A stretch of 64,000 nt of DNA from Diprion similis (lineage: Eukaryota > Arthropoda > Insecta > Hymenoptera > Diprionidae), in the NCBI RefSeq assembly GCF_021155765.1, contig NC_060116.1, forward strand, positions 6,138,001 through 6,202,000, given 5' to 3'. Of this stretch, positions 11,485-26,881 are shown in pieces. The notes under the pieces were generated by a model that saw nothing but the letters and a program-made list of their open reading frames with translations, had not been told where the DNA came from and ran no database searches. Numbering within the stretch: the first letter of the stretch is position 1; every line of letters starts with the position of its first letter. The translations under genes and the position numbers were made by a program.

Positions 11485-14025
11485 GTAAGTAAGTGGTTAT
11501 TTTTGGTGAATAACACCGATAGATGATTACTAAGTGAGTGATTCGATTATTTACTCTTTTTTTTCTACTTTTTTGCTTGTCATTTTTTTGTTTTTTTGTA
11601 AGAAAACGTTTTCCCGTATTATATTTCTACACTGGAAATATTGTATTAGTTAAAGTGCTGGATATGAATTATTACCTATTTTGTCGTGAATTAATGTGAT
11701 CAGGCACTTAACTCACTGATAGCAAATATATTAGTCATCTTATTGGTATAATGGAATGAGTAATTTGCTGTTGTGGCTCAACTTATGATGAGTTATTTTA
11801 GTGACAAAAATTGAGCACAGATATACATTAGCAATGATATTATTACTTTTTTTGTTTCTTTTGTTTTTTTCTCGGACAAATCAATGTTGGGCATCGACAA
11901 AGCACTTTAATATTAATCTTTTGTTCTAAGGTACATATATCTGTATACATGTATGTATATGTATATGTAGACAAGTTATTTATACATGTAAAATTTGGTC
12001 ACTCGGGTAATTTACTCCTATCGCTAAAAATCTACATGTTCTTTCAACCATATGAATTGATTGATAATAACTGAATGGTGCCGTACAAATATCAATACCA
12101 ATAATTTCAGGTTTTGCTTTTCCAAAGAGTGATTTTACTTTTCACACCGCTCGAAAATTAAAATTGATGTCTTGAAGGTGTGTAACTGAAACCTGAATCA
12201 TTACCTGAATCATTTTCAAGTTACATGTACACGTAAGTCAGTTTCTTCTGCCAGTGCGATTTGATACATCTACTTATTAGAAAATTACATGGTAACAGTG
12301 CACGGATGTAACCCATTTCGATATTAATTACTTTTCAATGCGTATCGAACTTAATGGAGATCTTGCTGGTTTTTGAATTCAATACCCCAGTTTTTTAAGT
12401 ATAAAAATTCAAAGAAATGAAAAATCAACAAACGAAGACTAGAATATACTCCGAATTTAGTAAAAGTAACGGATTTACTTCACGTGGACAATTTCATCAC
12501 GTCAAATAGTTGTAGAACACCGTTCTGAAACGGTTCTACTACATAAACTGAAATCATTTGTAATGACAAAGACAGAAACGAAAAAAACTCGGTGTAAGGC
12601 AAGTCATATCAAAAGTTATTGGCAGTTTTAAAACTCTTCAAATGATCAGTATTAGCTAGACGCTGCCAAACTTGATCTGTAAAAGCAACGGAGAAGTCCC
12701 TACATGCATACATTGCTAGCTATAAGACCGAAGCTACGTATTTTTTGCAATTGTTCATCAGCCACATTTCAAATGTCAATAGAGTTAAGTATCTGAGCAC
12801 GTTAAAACCAGATTTCATGGTGGTCAGTCCTTCAATGATGTTTTTTGTAATGACACGTTTGTCAGCTGAATAGATTAGTTGGACCTTGAGACAATTAAAT
12901 GTACAGTGAAGCTCATTGTTTCCTAATATAATTTGATGATTATTATTCAGACCAAAAATACTTTCTTGATATTCGTATTCTACGTTTCGATCAAAGGTGA
13001 CAAATTTTGGAAACTTTTCTTAATTTTTTTTTTTTTTTTTTGTTCCTAAGAGTATAGAGGAAAAGTGCTGGATATTTCTATTATAAAAAGATCAATTTCG
13101 AAAGCGCACCATTAACCATCAGTTGTGTAAATCAATTCTTCATCCCAAGTATCAAAACACTCTAAACACAGATTTCATTTAGCTTTGAAAAATAGAAAAA
13201 AACCTAAAAATTTCAACTCACTTCATTTCGTTTCGCTTCATTTAGCTTATTCTTTGGCATAGCTGAAGCAGTCAAGCTCGTAATTCGATGGTGATCAACT
13301 TTACTTATCACTCAATCGAAATACGCCCGCTTGTGTGTCAGATAATATAAATTTTCTATCCGATGTGAAAAGTGGACTACGTCACGATTTATTTTTAAAT
13401 ATGATCCAGTCAGGGATCTGTAGGCTTGACTACAATAATTCCATGTTGATTATTTTGTATTGGATTAACCCAGCACTTTTAATTCTATTGGACTCTTAAT
13501 AGTTAATTACTTGAGTTCTTTTCACTATGATAATGAAATTTCAATTATTTGAATTCATATATTGCCGATGCAAATGTTTGATATTAAAAACTAAGGCCGG
13601 CTTAGCATGAAGTGCTTCAAATCCAGTTTCAACAACCTTACAAATTGTTCGGGAATCGATATACTAACATAAAACCTACGGCAAAAACTGGACAGCCAGT
13701 TGTTTTGTGATAACATAGCAGCGAGAGAAAGAGTTATTTAAGCATCTAAAACAGAATTCATATGTACATGCTACAAATAGATCGATAGACAACCTACGTT
13801 GACATAGCAAGAAGCTTTTTTGCGCATTTCAAGCTTCAGCGTTAGAAGTAGCTGTTGCCTTACATATGTTTAAATATTCTGTCCAATACCTGCAGTAGTT
13901 GAACGTGATATATAAAAAAATGAGAAAGGTGTGTAGTAAAAAATAACAATCAGGTCACTGTATTTTATCGTAATGAATTACTAAAGCATGACAAAAACAG
14001 GACGTATTACTAGTATAATTTGTAA

Positions 14026-14096
14026 TATATGTATGTATGTATGTATGTACGTATGTATGTACACACACATATACATACACACACATACACACACGT
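14026..14096 (+). repeat. (GTAT)n / (CA)n microsatellite
   Basis: Tandem GTAT units pass into CA/TACA repeats. The stretch generates overlapping spurious frames on both strands. Confidence 0.9.
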
Positions 14097-14379
14097 ATAA
14101 TGATTGTATGATTATAATGATAACAGTAGTAAAACAAAAAGTCACAGACGCAGGTAGCGTGAATAGTTTTATTTTTACCCTATATTCAAACACTACTCGC
14201 TACCATGCCAGCTGTTGATTCGAAATTGAACGATAATTTAGGAAAAATTTCAAAACGTATTAGTATAACGTCTCCCGATCCAATATTCCAGATTTATTAT
14301 GATATATCGACTCTGAAAAATAATGACGAATGATGTCTTGACTACATCAGTCACGGTAATATTAATAATTCTAATGATA

Positions 14380-14382
14380 ATG

Positions 14383-14426
<44 letters not shown>
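14380..14426 (+). repeat. (AAT)n microsatellite in the gish 3' region
   Basis: About 15 AAT/ATA triplets lie some 210 bases downstream of the gish stop codon on the minus strand, so they are probably transcribed in its 3' untranslated region. Confidence 0.9.
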
Positions 14427-14427
<1 letters not shown>

Positions 14428-14636
14428 GTAATAATCGCTTAGTTTTACAAAGGAGGTGGCGTAGGTGTGGGCGTAGTGGTTGTAGTTGTGTGAAGTATGG
14501 AGTCTCGAGATGCGGAGCAGCGCCAATCTGGTCGTAGTAGTGTAACAATTTCGCGCTGACCCCCACCTGTTCCGTTACCCCCAACACTAACCCCTGCGCA
14601 CTGAACAGTCCCCCCAAGCCCAACAGCCATAGACAG

Positions 14637-17600
14637 TCATTTCTGTCGAGCACTCTTCTTCTTCTTTCGTTTGAAGAAGCAACAGCATCTGGAAATGAAG
14701 CAAACACTAATAGGACTTAGAATCGCAGCTCTCTGTTTAATTTCGTCGACACCGACATGCAACACAATCACCTAAGAGTGTAAGTGCAACGGTTCCAAAA
14801 ACCTATGAAAACTTTTTTTTATACAATCTGTTGTGTATGATGAGAAAGTTATTGTTAATTTTACTAAAGAGAACTAATGGAAAACAACAAAACTATGGCG
14901 AAGCGATTAATTGTACATGCTTTGACAAGTTTAAGATGAGTTTGACTCAAGAATGAATATTACATGGAGATATCCATTTCCAAGACTTTGCACAAATAGC
15001 GTTATTAAAAAAATTTCATGACATTAAATAGTAATAATTTTAGAAAGATATGAAACATTATACAATTAAAACGTACAAGGATCAAGTGTTATGCTGCAGA
15101 ACCGTAAAATTTTTAATTTCTGACGACAATAATTGTCAATCAAGATAGAGGAGAGGAATGAAGTTTATAAATACTTCTAATCTTTTAACTTCTCAAGTTA
15201 TGAAATTTTTAGATCAAGCTACTTTGTTATTGTCTTGGATTGGATACTTCCTCGAAAAGGGATAGCAAGGAATCAATAAATACATAATTAGTGTCTTGCT
15301 ACTGATAGTTAAGGTACAGGTAGAAATGAACACCCATCAAAATAGATATTGATAAAATTTTAAAGGTGATGTAATTTAAATATAAAAATAAATAAATCAA
15401 GACATATCAATAACATTGTCAATTTACTATGGGAAATCAGTTTTGCAATAAAAATGAAAGTATACATTTTTTTCCTCACAGTCAATTAGACTGAGAAATG
15501 TCAAGTACATGAAATGATTGAAAACTGATCAACATTGTTGACACGTAAAACTAAAAAAAAATAAAAGATTTGCTTAGAAATTATTTGAAGTAAGTTACAT
15601 ATACATGATAGAAATTAACAAATATATGATATTTCATCAATACTATTAGAGATAGTCATCACCACTCATCCATCATTACAGAGGGAACTGGGTTTTTGGG
15701 TCATTTTCGCTTTTTTGTTTGGTGGAAACAGGTGAGGAACTTTGAAGGGAAGTGGGAATCCACACTGGAGACAAAGTGTTCGTTTCAATTTCCAACAGGG
15801 ATTCGTCCTGGAAAAGTAACATATAAAAACCATGAACCACCCGAAAAACCATAACATTCACACTATAGAGAGGTAATATGTGGTTGATGTGTTTTTATTC
15901 CGATACCAAATATTGTACGAAAACGCTTTCGCCGTTAAGAAAATAAAAGTATGAAATTTCACACGAAAATTACTTTGAACAAAGTTTTTTTGACAATAAA
16001 TTGAGTAAGTTGGACAGTTGAAAATCAATACTTTCTTTGATAATACATTACAAGATGATCGCGCATAGAGTTTTTATCACATTATTACATTCGTCAACTA
16101 CTGTATGTTCCCTAGAAATGTGAAATACTCGAGTAAAAATGAAACTCTTGTTCGTAATTTTATCTCATTTCTTTTTTTTTTTTTTAAGGGAAACACCGTA
16201 GATTAAAAATGTAATAATTTGATAAAAACTTGACATACTACCGTCCCGCAATGAAATTATCAAACTAGTATTGAGTTTTAACTATACAAGCTCCTTAATT
16301 GGTATAAAGCAAAATTTTCATGTTTTGTAACGTGCAGTATTTTTTGCATTACTGAAATCATGCTTGTCTTATCTTTGAATTTGCTATCAAAGCTCATGCA
16401 ATTTCAGTATAAACATCTAATCACAAGTCTGCAAAGTGCATATCTTATTGATTATCTTAGTTTTCCTAAGTAAATATTGATTTTGTCCAAGAACCTGTTC
16501 AAAAAGAGACACCAAAAGCGAACACTTATTGAGTACTTCATATGTTTATGATACACGTGCAAACCTGTGACTGATGTAAGTTTCAAGGATTTTTAGTAAA
16601 AATCATACTAACTTGGTCTCATCCACCATTTCGACTTCCTGAGGTGCTGTAATTGGGGTATTTGAATGCCCAGCAGTTGGGTCATCATTTGCTAGTTCTC
16701 CGTTTGTTGAAGATACAACCTGGTAAATTGAAAACACAGTCCATTAACGAATCGTCAATATTATTTAATTGATATCATTTTTCGCTCTCACCCTTTGACT
16801 ACTAAAATCAAAATCGTTCATGATATACTATGATTTCAAACAGAATGGTGCTGAAGCTCACAGCTAATGACTGACAATAGGGAGACAGAAAATTATGTCC
16901 TAAGACAATATACTGAACAGCAATCAATAGCGACATTATGTATCGAGATATAGTTTACTTTTCTCTGTGAAAACTCTTGGTTTCAATTATCGGTTGCTAG
17001 CTTCGGCACCATCCAAACCGTAACGAAAAAGTTAAAAGTTCTGTAACCACTCGTCCTTGACATTTGAAGAACTTTACTAATTATAAACAAATGTGAGTGA
17101 GATTATTAAATTTAGAATCTATTTCAAATGCTTCTAATTTAAAGTCGATACTTTCTAAAAAATATTTCGCAACATTTTTTATCACACCTTTATATCTTGA
17201 ATCTTGAGAGCGTTACAAAGAGGTATTGCTAATGAATGGTACTAGAGAGCAAATTGAATGTAGAATCAACGTTAATCTTTTAGGCAGTTAGTTATAAATT
17301 TTCAATATATAGAAAAATTTTGCAAGTTACATAGTGCGATGATTCAAAGGCTGAGAACTTACAGATTGTGTATTCTAACTAGCTCAAATTTATCTAGCAG
17401 AAGTATCAAGGTTCAATGTTTTGAACTTGTTTTACGCTACATTTGCACAATAAAAAAAAATGGATTCACAAAGGTATACTCTTAAATATACGTATAGTGT
17501 AGTATCATATCTATACATGAGACACATAACAAAGTGATGGCGTACTAAACGACAAACGGCTGATTAGTATTTAGTATATAACAAAACGATGAAAACCAAA

Positions 17601-20600
17601 AAGAACTTGAATGATATATATATATAACATGCTACAGCAGGCTGAAACCAAGGTTCCAAATATATTAGAGTAAAAACTGACCAGAATTCGTTGATTTCTC
17701 TTGCGAAAACGTTAGGAAATACGAATTAAAAATTTTGCTAAATACCGTTGACATATTTACAGAACAGATTTAATGCAGCTGTGGTTTGGAAATGAAAAAA
17801 AAAAATTGAACAATAGTAACATAGAAGTAGCAGGACAATTTGAAGGAAAAATTAAAGTTTCAATTCACAGAAGTTTTTTTTTTTTTTGTAGACTAAAACA
17901 TAGAACAATGTAAAGATTTAATTGGCACGAGTACCGATGGGCGAGGAATAGTGTTTTCAAAACCAAATGAAGCTAAAATGAAGAATAATTAGCAGAAACA
18001 AATATTGCCCTCTAAAACTCTGCCCTGATTAATATGTAAAATGCATTATATATCTTGATAACTATAGTCACCAACAATATTGTTGAACATTTTTCAACAG
18101 GAATATGAAGTTATTTCACCCTAGAAAGGATCGATGACGCTGATCATGAAGTGGATGGGATTGAAACCAACTAATATTGGGATGTCCGGAAGGGTTTGAA
18201 TGTTTGTGTTTCGACGAGAAAAGCTGACCAACTCACCTGGACGGAGCCGTGTCTGTCAGCAGGCGTTAAAGTACCACCGGCTCCCGACTGCTTCACTGTA
18301 TCAGGCCACACAGCTCCCACCCCTTTACCGCCCCCTCCACCCACCCCTACACCCGTCACACCCTGTACGAAACAAGCACGACAAACGAATGCAAAGTGTT
18401 AGTAAAATCAATTCTGATGTGGTTATTGATCGCGAAAGGCTATATATTTTGTAGTATCATTACTCTTGACCGTATGCCGTATCACTGTTGAGGTAGGCAA
18501 GCTACCGAACAGTTTTCGCAAATTTTCAATACTATTTTCATTCTAGGTGAGAGCATTGTGCAGGGTTATTAAACAATCGATACTCGATGTAATTTAGTAG
18601 TTTATTAAATTTCTCCATCCATCTAACTCGGATTGTAAAATGTTCGTCAGAGGTACGGTAGAGTAATTGAGTAATTTACAGGTTTACTCAATTCAATGAG
18701 AATTTTTTTCAGCATCGGCTTTTCTTTCGCTCGGAAGATTTTTTTTGAGAGCAGGTACTCACTAGGCTATTTAACGCTTTGGTGAGTCAGCATGAATGCT
18801 TTTGCCTAAGAAAAATATTTCAATAAAAAAAAAAAGATAACCGAAATTTTAAGATTCATGTTTTGTCGATGTGTCTCGATGTGATTTCTGACCGGGTAAA
18901 CTGAATACAATTATCAAATTGGTGAATAATTCATGAAATAACTAGATGATAGTCAGTTTATGTATAATCAATTCTACAAAGTAATATATATAATATTTTA
19001 GTAATGTGCCGACAGTAAGTAATCTTTCAATAATATATTACTAATGTACCATCCTACATGCAGACCAAATATAGTTATAACGAAACTAACGATAAATCCC
19101 CATATATCAAATTTCCTAATATACAAAGCCACAACAATGGTTTATTTTTAATCATTCTATCTACACATCAAATACAGTGTACAACGAAATACGATAATTT
19201 GCGACTATAAAAAGTGCTCACAACCAGAATTTACGATAGGTACAAAATTTACCCTCAATAATTCTAACGAGTTCGACTGTCTAATACATCAACGTTTCAG
19301 AATTTTAAGTAGCTGTATCTCAATTTCATTAAACGAGAGATTATTTTATTGATCAGAAATATAGCCGACTCTGCTTTCAAGTAAAACAAACCTGATACTT
19401 AAATACTCATCAATAATACCAATTAAAGCATTGCTGTCTGCGTCAATTTACTCTCAACATACATTTTGAAGTTTATAAACTGATTTTACTTCTGCTCCCC
19501 ACTGAAATTTCAGCTTGGATTTTAGTTAATCTACTGACAATTATTAAAAATAATGAATATAAGCAAAGCAAAATATCTCTAACAAAACTGAAATTACAGT
19601 ACTTTGACGAATTTTCTAACTTTGCGTGAATGAGGAAACTAAGCTTTTGAGGTTCTAATTTTCAATATACACAACAAATCCGTTATTGTACCACTTGTGG
19701 CTTACATAATTGCCCTGCATTTCGACGTGCACCTCGTCCATCATAAGAATCACGTCTTCCTCAAAATCATCGCATTCCTGTACAAGATCCACGTTGTGCA
19801 ATGAACAGAAATTGAATTTACTAAATAATTTGTTTATTATCCTACTTCACCTGTTTCACAAGTTTGTCGTACGCAGTATTATACCTTTTGTAGCTAAAGG
19901 TGCTTTCGTAGAACACAAACGAAATGCTTTTCAATTAAGACGATTGATATGTCAAAATTTAAAAAAACTTATTTCTAAAGCCAACACACGGTTTATTGTT
20001 TCATCTATTGATAAAGTAAAAAATCTGCCTATATTTGGAACGATCGTATAAATATGAAGCTTTATTATGCCTGTGACGCACAGCTCAAGTCACCGCATCA
20101 ACATTCATATTATAAAAGAAACATACGCAGCCTTTATGAAGATCAGAATGTTTTATATTAGTTTCATACTAATGTCAAAAAACATATCATTAAGGTGAAT
20201 GTCCATGCAATTACTCGACGAACATAAAGACATTATAAGCTATGCATAACCAGGCTTGAAAGAAAATTGAGAATTTTCATATTATAAAAATACTTGTTTA
20301 CCTTATTTGTGGTGGGATGCCGGTCTCGGTTTGGCGACACAACAATTTCGTGTCCAGTCTGCAATGATCCGACCGGCGTGGACTGCAAATTAAACAGACT
20401 CGTGAAAATAGTACATAAACATTATTCAATAATAATAATAAAACATTCTACAATAAATATGTATAGATATAAATTAGTACCAACATTTTCCTAGCAAAGG
20501 TAAACGTACTTGGTCAATCAGGACAGGAGCAGAATGTTGGATAGATTTCAGGACTACATTCATGGTAATTCTTCTTATTTCAATCACACCAATTCATTAT

Positions 20601-23600
20601 TTTACATTTGTATAGCTTCGGGTTATAAACTTTCAGATGTAAGATCACAGTATCATATCCAATTTTAGCAAATTATATGTATAAGGTAATTTTGGCACTT
20701 TTCCAAACATGTGCAATACTTTCAACATAAGCAGATAAAATTTATCATCACACTGCTTTTTCTCTACCTGTCATTCGAGCTTTTGTTATCTCGATTAAGT
20801 TTCAGGAACACGTAAGAAAAAAAATGACAAGTCCGACGTAGTAAGATGAACAAGAATATCAGAGCAAATTCTGAATGATTGATTTTATACTGGTACGAAT
20901 CATAATTTCCACATCAAGTTCTTTTGAAACGGAATCCTGTCAACGAATTCCATCTGCATCAGTAAGAATGTCGTGTAGGATTAAAATGAAATTTTGTAAA
21001 AAAAATTCATCAATTCTTGGATGTTTCACAAATCCTTAAACTTGGTCGTGTTAGTTTTATAATAGAAACAAACATTTAAAACAAGCGGAGATTGTTTTAA
21101 AAAAGTATGAGGCCACTAAATGAGGTGAATATTATATTTCGCCAGTGACTACGAATAATAAGTTTTGGAATTGCTACGCAATAATAGTAAAAGTGAGTAC
21201 AGCAACAAGGTGGAATAAAATTGGAAATTTATTATTATCGAATCAGGCATTTTAGGTGTATCTATATATGTATATATGTGCGTATACATATAAGATTTGG
21301 AATAACATACGTGCAACCCAATTTCACTCGGCAAACTCAAGCAACACTGCAACTACGTAGATTTTTTTTATATCAAGTAAAACACGCACCATAATTATAA
21401 TTTCAACAATTTCAGACTGAAAATAATTATGATAATAATATATTAAACGTCGTTACAACATATCTTTGGAGAGAGGGGAAAACGTCTGACTGGATCATTG
21501 TACGGATTGTAAAGTATTGGATGGTGGAATTGATAAACTCTATGATTCGACACATCAACAATAATTGTCTTATACTCAAATTCTGCAAAGTTTGATTGTT
21601 CTGAAAAAATTGTCATCGACAATTTGTCAATATAGTAATAAATTACAGTTATTCGCTTGATGTCACTATTAAAAAGAAAGAAGAAAACTGTCTCTTCTTT
21701 CGGTTTTGAATTAAATAATCTAACAAAATAACAGCACTGGTGACTCTGATTAGAAAAGATTGGGGTCCACCATATTTCGGTACAAAAAATGAAGATAGTA
21801 ATCGCAATTTTGTTCCGTTTAGGATTTTGTTGTAGAAGATAATCTCTTTTCTTGGGCAAAAAATTATTTGCTATTCAGTACCAAGTTTTAAACCGATCAA
21901 AAAAATTATTGTAAGATTATAAAAATGTACTTTTTCTTTATCTGTCGACGTCTTGAAGATAAACGAATTAGAGCTCAGGGAAAATGTTCTGCTTCAAATT
22001 AAAATGAAATAAAGTAGCACAGGGAAATTGGAAACAATAAAGTGATTTAAAATATAGTGCAAAAATTTTTTCAATTACGTCTCTCTTTCCGAAGCGACTT
22101 GGATTATTCATATATTGGATTACATGAGGCACTCCTGACCATTCAGGCTTAGCGAATACCTTCATCGTTTTCAATTTTACATTATTGTTAGTACATTGTA
22201 GCGAAGCTTAAGAAAACACGATTTTCCAAATGTTATATAGATAAGAACTGTTGGCTTTGTTGGTAAGTGCTTAAATTTTGCAATGACAATGAATCATAAT
22301 TGATTTTGATGAAATTTACACCGTAAGTTATTTGTGTAAGCAGAAAAATTTAAAGACTAAAGCAAAAATGTCTGATGAATATGAAAAAACGTATTTAAAA
22401 AAGAACAAAGATTAAATTTACATTGAGTTCTAAGGTAAAAATTTTTCTCTCTTTACAGAGAATGTGCTGCATAAATTTATTTACAATCGATGATGACTGT
22501 TACTTCGATATTCAAACAATTAATGGCATTCAAATAGTTTTTTAAATCTTTACGAATCGTGTTGTTTATAAAGAAAAAAAATTTTCAGTGATGATCTCAA
22601 CCAGGTTGAAATGGCCTGAAATGTACCATGTATTCACATATATTACGTGTATATAGAACCGTGAGGGAACTCTGATTGTGAGAAAAAATTAGCAGCAATG
22701 AGATTGTGTATTATAACGAACATAGAGATCAACCGCAGCGGCAATGATTGAAAACCACTTAGTGCGAATAAGAGCTCTCTCTACATTTTTACCAACCTTA
22801 TCAGATTTGGTTTTTCCAATATGAGAAGGAGCAGCGTTCCGTATCGCTCTGAGTTGCGTAAAGTTGGGTGGCTAGATAATATATTGAGCAGCATGCAAAG
22901 TTTAGAAATCAGATTTTGTCAGCTAGGATTGATTGTTACCAATTCAATCATTAAATTTGTCTTTGCTCAACCAGTAATTGGGAAGAGGATTTACTTACCT
23001 GCATTCGAGTACTTAGTGGAAAACTAGCTTTGCTACATTCAACAACGTAGTACTCGCTACCATTTCGCATCAGGCATTTGCTCAGATCTTGTACAGTTGT
23101 ACAATACAAAGGATTCGATCAAGTTTGATATTCTTTCTTTTTCTGAGAATCAACTAAACAATACCTGACACGTGAACGTCTTTCGTTTAGTTATGAATAT
23201 GAATGAAAAATTTATGGTGATTATATCCAAAAAAAATTCCCAAAATTTTCATATAAGCTAAGCAATGTTTTTGTGTCTGCAAGATAATGTTTCAATATTC
23301 ACCTTCCAAAATGTTTAAGCTCCTAAACTTGAATAAATGCGTACATGCATTTTTCCAATAAAATAAAAATATAAAACTGAATTTACCAATATTTGATTAA
23401 CACCCATTCGTGCTGTAATCAGTGATGAAAAGAGTAACAATATGAATCTAACACATTTTCTTTCTCATTAAATACTTTTAGACATCATGATTCTTAGTCT
23501 ACATGCTCAATAGATTATTAGAAAACACCAAGGCCAAATATTGAAAACAAAATTTGCTTGATGCTAATAATTTTCTATCAACTTTGTATCGGCTAATAGA

Positions 23601-26600
23601 ATGTAAATTCATGTCCACTTTTAATTTTTTCTTATTGATCATTGTTAAAATCGGCTAAAACAAAAGACAGGCCTTAAAAAATGAAAGTTTCATTTGACGC
23701 TAAGCATGCTCAGGCAACCTCCTAATAAAGTGACCATGCATACTCCGTAAATTTTGGACCAAACTGTATCCCAAACTAAACATTTGTAACAACACTTTAT
23801 ATCTAGTTAATCTATGAGATATAAGCGTTGTATTAGTCAAAAAAAAAAGAAGCAAGAATGAGAAATAAAGTACTCGTTATTCAAATCAGAATGAACAATA
23901 TCCACAATTATCTACTATTCTGAAATATAACTTGCCGTCTATTTGAATCTCAAGAACTATAATAAGTTAGTGAAAAAACTTTGTAAATCGTCTCATGCAA
24001 TTCTCAATGTTATTATTCAACCTTGAGTTACGTACGTATCATCACTCATCCGTAGTAGTAGGTTATTTTTTGAATAATCACAACAATAAAAGTGAAGATC
24101 TAAAATTATTTAGCACCCACCATGGTCTTCCCCGTCCAGTCGAATTCACCATCGTTAACAAATCCTTTTCTGTCAAATAGATCCTGGAATAATTTCCTCA
24201 GGTGTTCGTAGTCTGGTGTTTCAAAAAAGTCTAATCTTCTCACGTAGCGCAAGTACGTAGCCATCTCCTCAGGATGACCGTCGCACAAAGTTTCTATTGG
24301 CGTGGCACGTTTCGTGTCCCCTATTTTTTGGTAACGCTCTTTTAACGTATCCGCTTTAAGTCCCTGCCACGGCAAACTACCTCGTAGAAAATACATAAAC
24401 ATATGGCCCAGAGCTTCCAGGTCATCTCTCCTGCTCTGTTCTGATAACAACAAATAAATTATGTTAACGACTAAGAGTAAAACGCCGAAAGATGATTAAA
24501 AGATATTGCAGTATTAACCTTATCTACGATGAAGGAAATAAAATTAAGTTTTTGAAATGGTTAAACCAACATGTGATACATTTGTCGAGATTACCTTTTC
24601 CAAGGTGGGTATTGATGCTCATGTAGCGTGCCGTACCCGTCAGGCTTTTATGTTCCCGATAAGGTATGTGTTTGTTCGTCTCCAAGTCTATGTATTCTTT
24701 GGCTAATCCAAAATCTATTATATGAATTGTCTTTTCTCTTTTGGTCGTACTCCTGCCGATGAGGAAGTTCTCTGGTTTTACATCGCGGTAAATTAAGTGC
24801 CTGCTATGGACATACTCTATCCTGTGAAGCTGCGAACAGAAAATTACCCAAACATTTTATCGACAGTTGAAAAATATTCAATCAACGTACATTTCTTCGC
24901 TTTGATAAAATTGATTCAATGAATATGAGATTCCAAGAAAACAAAGTAGTTCAAAATACTTACGAGCTGCATGGCAATGATAAGGACGGTCTTTAGAGAA
25001 AATCTTCTGCCACAGAGGTCAAACAAGTCTTCCAGGCTTGGGCCGAGTAGTTCCATCACCAGGGCGTTGTACTTTCCACAAGGCCCAAAGTAAAATACTT
25101 CCGGGACACCCTCTATATGAGTGTTATGAACTATACCAAAAGGAAGGTAGTTTCACCCCAGAACACATATTGTGGTTTGGTGTGCGGTGAGGAATTTGTG
25201 ACGAAAACACATGAAACAAAACAGCGTCGCAATGTAGGTGTATCCCAAACTGACACGTAAACAATATAAAAAAGCTCCGAAGGGTCGAAACGAAGAAAAA
25301 AAGGCAGGCAGAAAAAAAAATTATGTTATTATCCACGCGTATAAGTAAAGAAAGTTGATCTAATATGGAAATAGAAAATGAAATAGTTCCATGCACTAAA
25401 CTTTAGAACCAACCAACGGTTTCTAACTAGGCAATATTAACATTGTCAAACAACGAGAAGAAAATTAACAGATAAACGTATATATATATGTGAACATTTG
25501 ACTCTAGACAAACGGAATATGTTATTTGATAAAAATAAATCAAATACATGAAGTGTATATCGTTTCTATGATAATAATAGATATAATATTCTGAACTGTC
25601 CCTCAAACTCACCATGTGTCCCTAATAATTTGTAAAACCTATATTCTAAGTGAAGCTGCGGCGCCTTTGACTTCATTGGTTCCTGGAAAGAAATTAAATG
25701 ACTTTGTGTTAACGATACTGTCTCGTTATCAGCTATTTTAAATATAATATTAAGTCAGAATTTCTGTCAGAATCTAGTTCGTAAATTGTTAACTTCTATT
25801 TCTGTTTTTTTGAAAAGCATATACAAGTACAGTATCAATGGAGATTGAAAATACACTCTTACAAGTATAAGCGCATAATTAAATCAAGTATAAAATATAC
25901 AAAATATTTGAACAGGATTTTTTCGCAATAATAAACAGCTAAGCATAAGATGAGTTTTTGAACACGAAAAATATGTGCGTTAAAAAATTACGAAAACACC
26001 AAATTTAAGAATGGCAACATATTTTTATGTACAACAAAACTGCAAGTTGGGAGAAATTCAATGACATCAAAGATAATATCTATAAATTTTTAGCCAACTT
26101 GTAGGAGGAGTAAAAAATCATTTGTAAAGATTAGACACGACTTGACGATTCATGAATATGAAATGAAATGCATTAATTAGATGATTAAAAACATAACTAA
26201 ACCGAGTAAATAAATCACTCTCCGAGTAACGAGAAACGTTTTTATGATAACGAATTAACAGTGTAATACTATAGTATTATAGTATATGTAAATACGTAAA
26301 TATGTGTTTCTTTACTAACCATTTTTATAGCCACATGCTCGTTGTTGTATAGGTTTTTGCCTGCAACAGAGAATAAAAATTGTTTCATTAGTTATGATTG
26401 TGCACGATGACGTCACATTACTTAAATAGATTGTAATCACTTACGGATGTAACGGTAAATTGAAACAACTGACTGGCCATTATAACCGTGTATAATGACG
26501 TTTATAATATAATCGTGAAAATTTCAAGAACTTTAATTACGATCGATAAAATTTATCGGCATAAATTGATTGGATAGAAGTTTTCAAATAACTTGGGATA

Positions 26601-26847
26601 AAAGGAGTAAAGAAAAAAAAATAGGTTTAGTACGCATAAGCAGATTTCATTCATTCATTCATTCATTCATTCATCGTTCGATACCTTTTTTGAATACCGG
26701 TTCTGCACACATAATCAAACGTACAAACTTGCTGAAAATTTAATTTTTTTTTGTAAAATAGCAATAATATATAACTTCTACTACCGGTCAATTTATTCAA
26801 ACTGACTTATTATAGAAATTTCCGCAGCGTATAATGCTTTATATATA

Positions 26848-26881
<34 letters not shown>

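Larger units (their letters stand above)
5721..14636. other. AT-rich interval between CYP4 and the gish stop codon
   Basis: About 8.9 kb without a convincing protein gene. Open frames here (for example 10610-10858 and 11000-11272) are AT-rich and not protein-like. Part of it, adjacent to 14637, must be the 3' untranslated region of gish on the minus strand. It also holds a family B repeat fragment (about 6520-6645), a small GC-richer patch at 6270-6390 that I cannot identify, an exon-like island at 11395-11484 and two microsatellites near 14.0-14.4 kb. The remainder shows nothing recognisable. Confidence 0.6.

Noticed and set aside
14351..14707. 118-codon minus-strand frame over the end of gish
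   Set aside because: It is the wrong frame over the real last exon and then an (AAT)n repeat read as poly-Leu. The gish frame ending in the CCCFFK tail stops at 14637.
18171..18454. Plus-strand Pro/Thr-rich frames at 18.2-18.4 kb
   Set aside because: They are antisense shadows of the Gly-rich gish exon 18237-18362, which has matching splice sites and phase on the minus strand.
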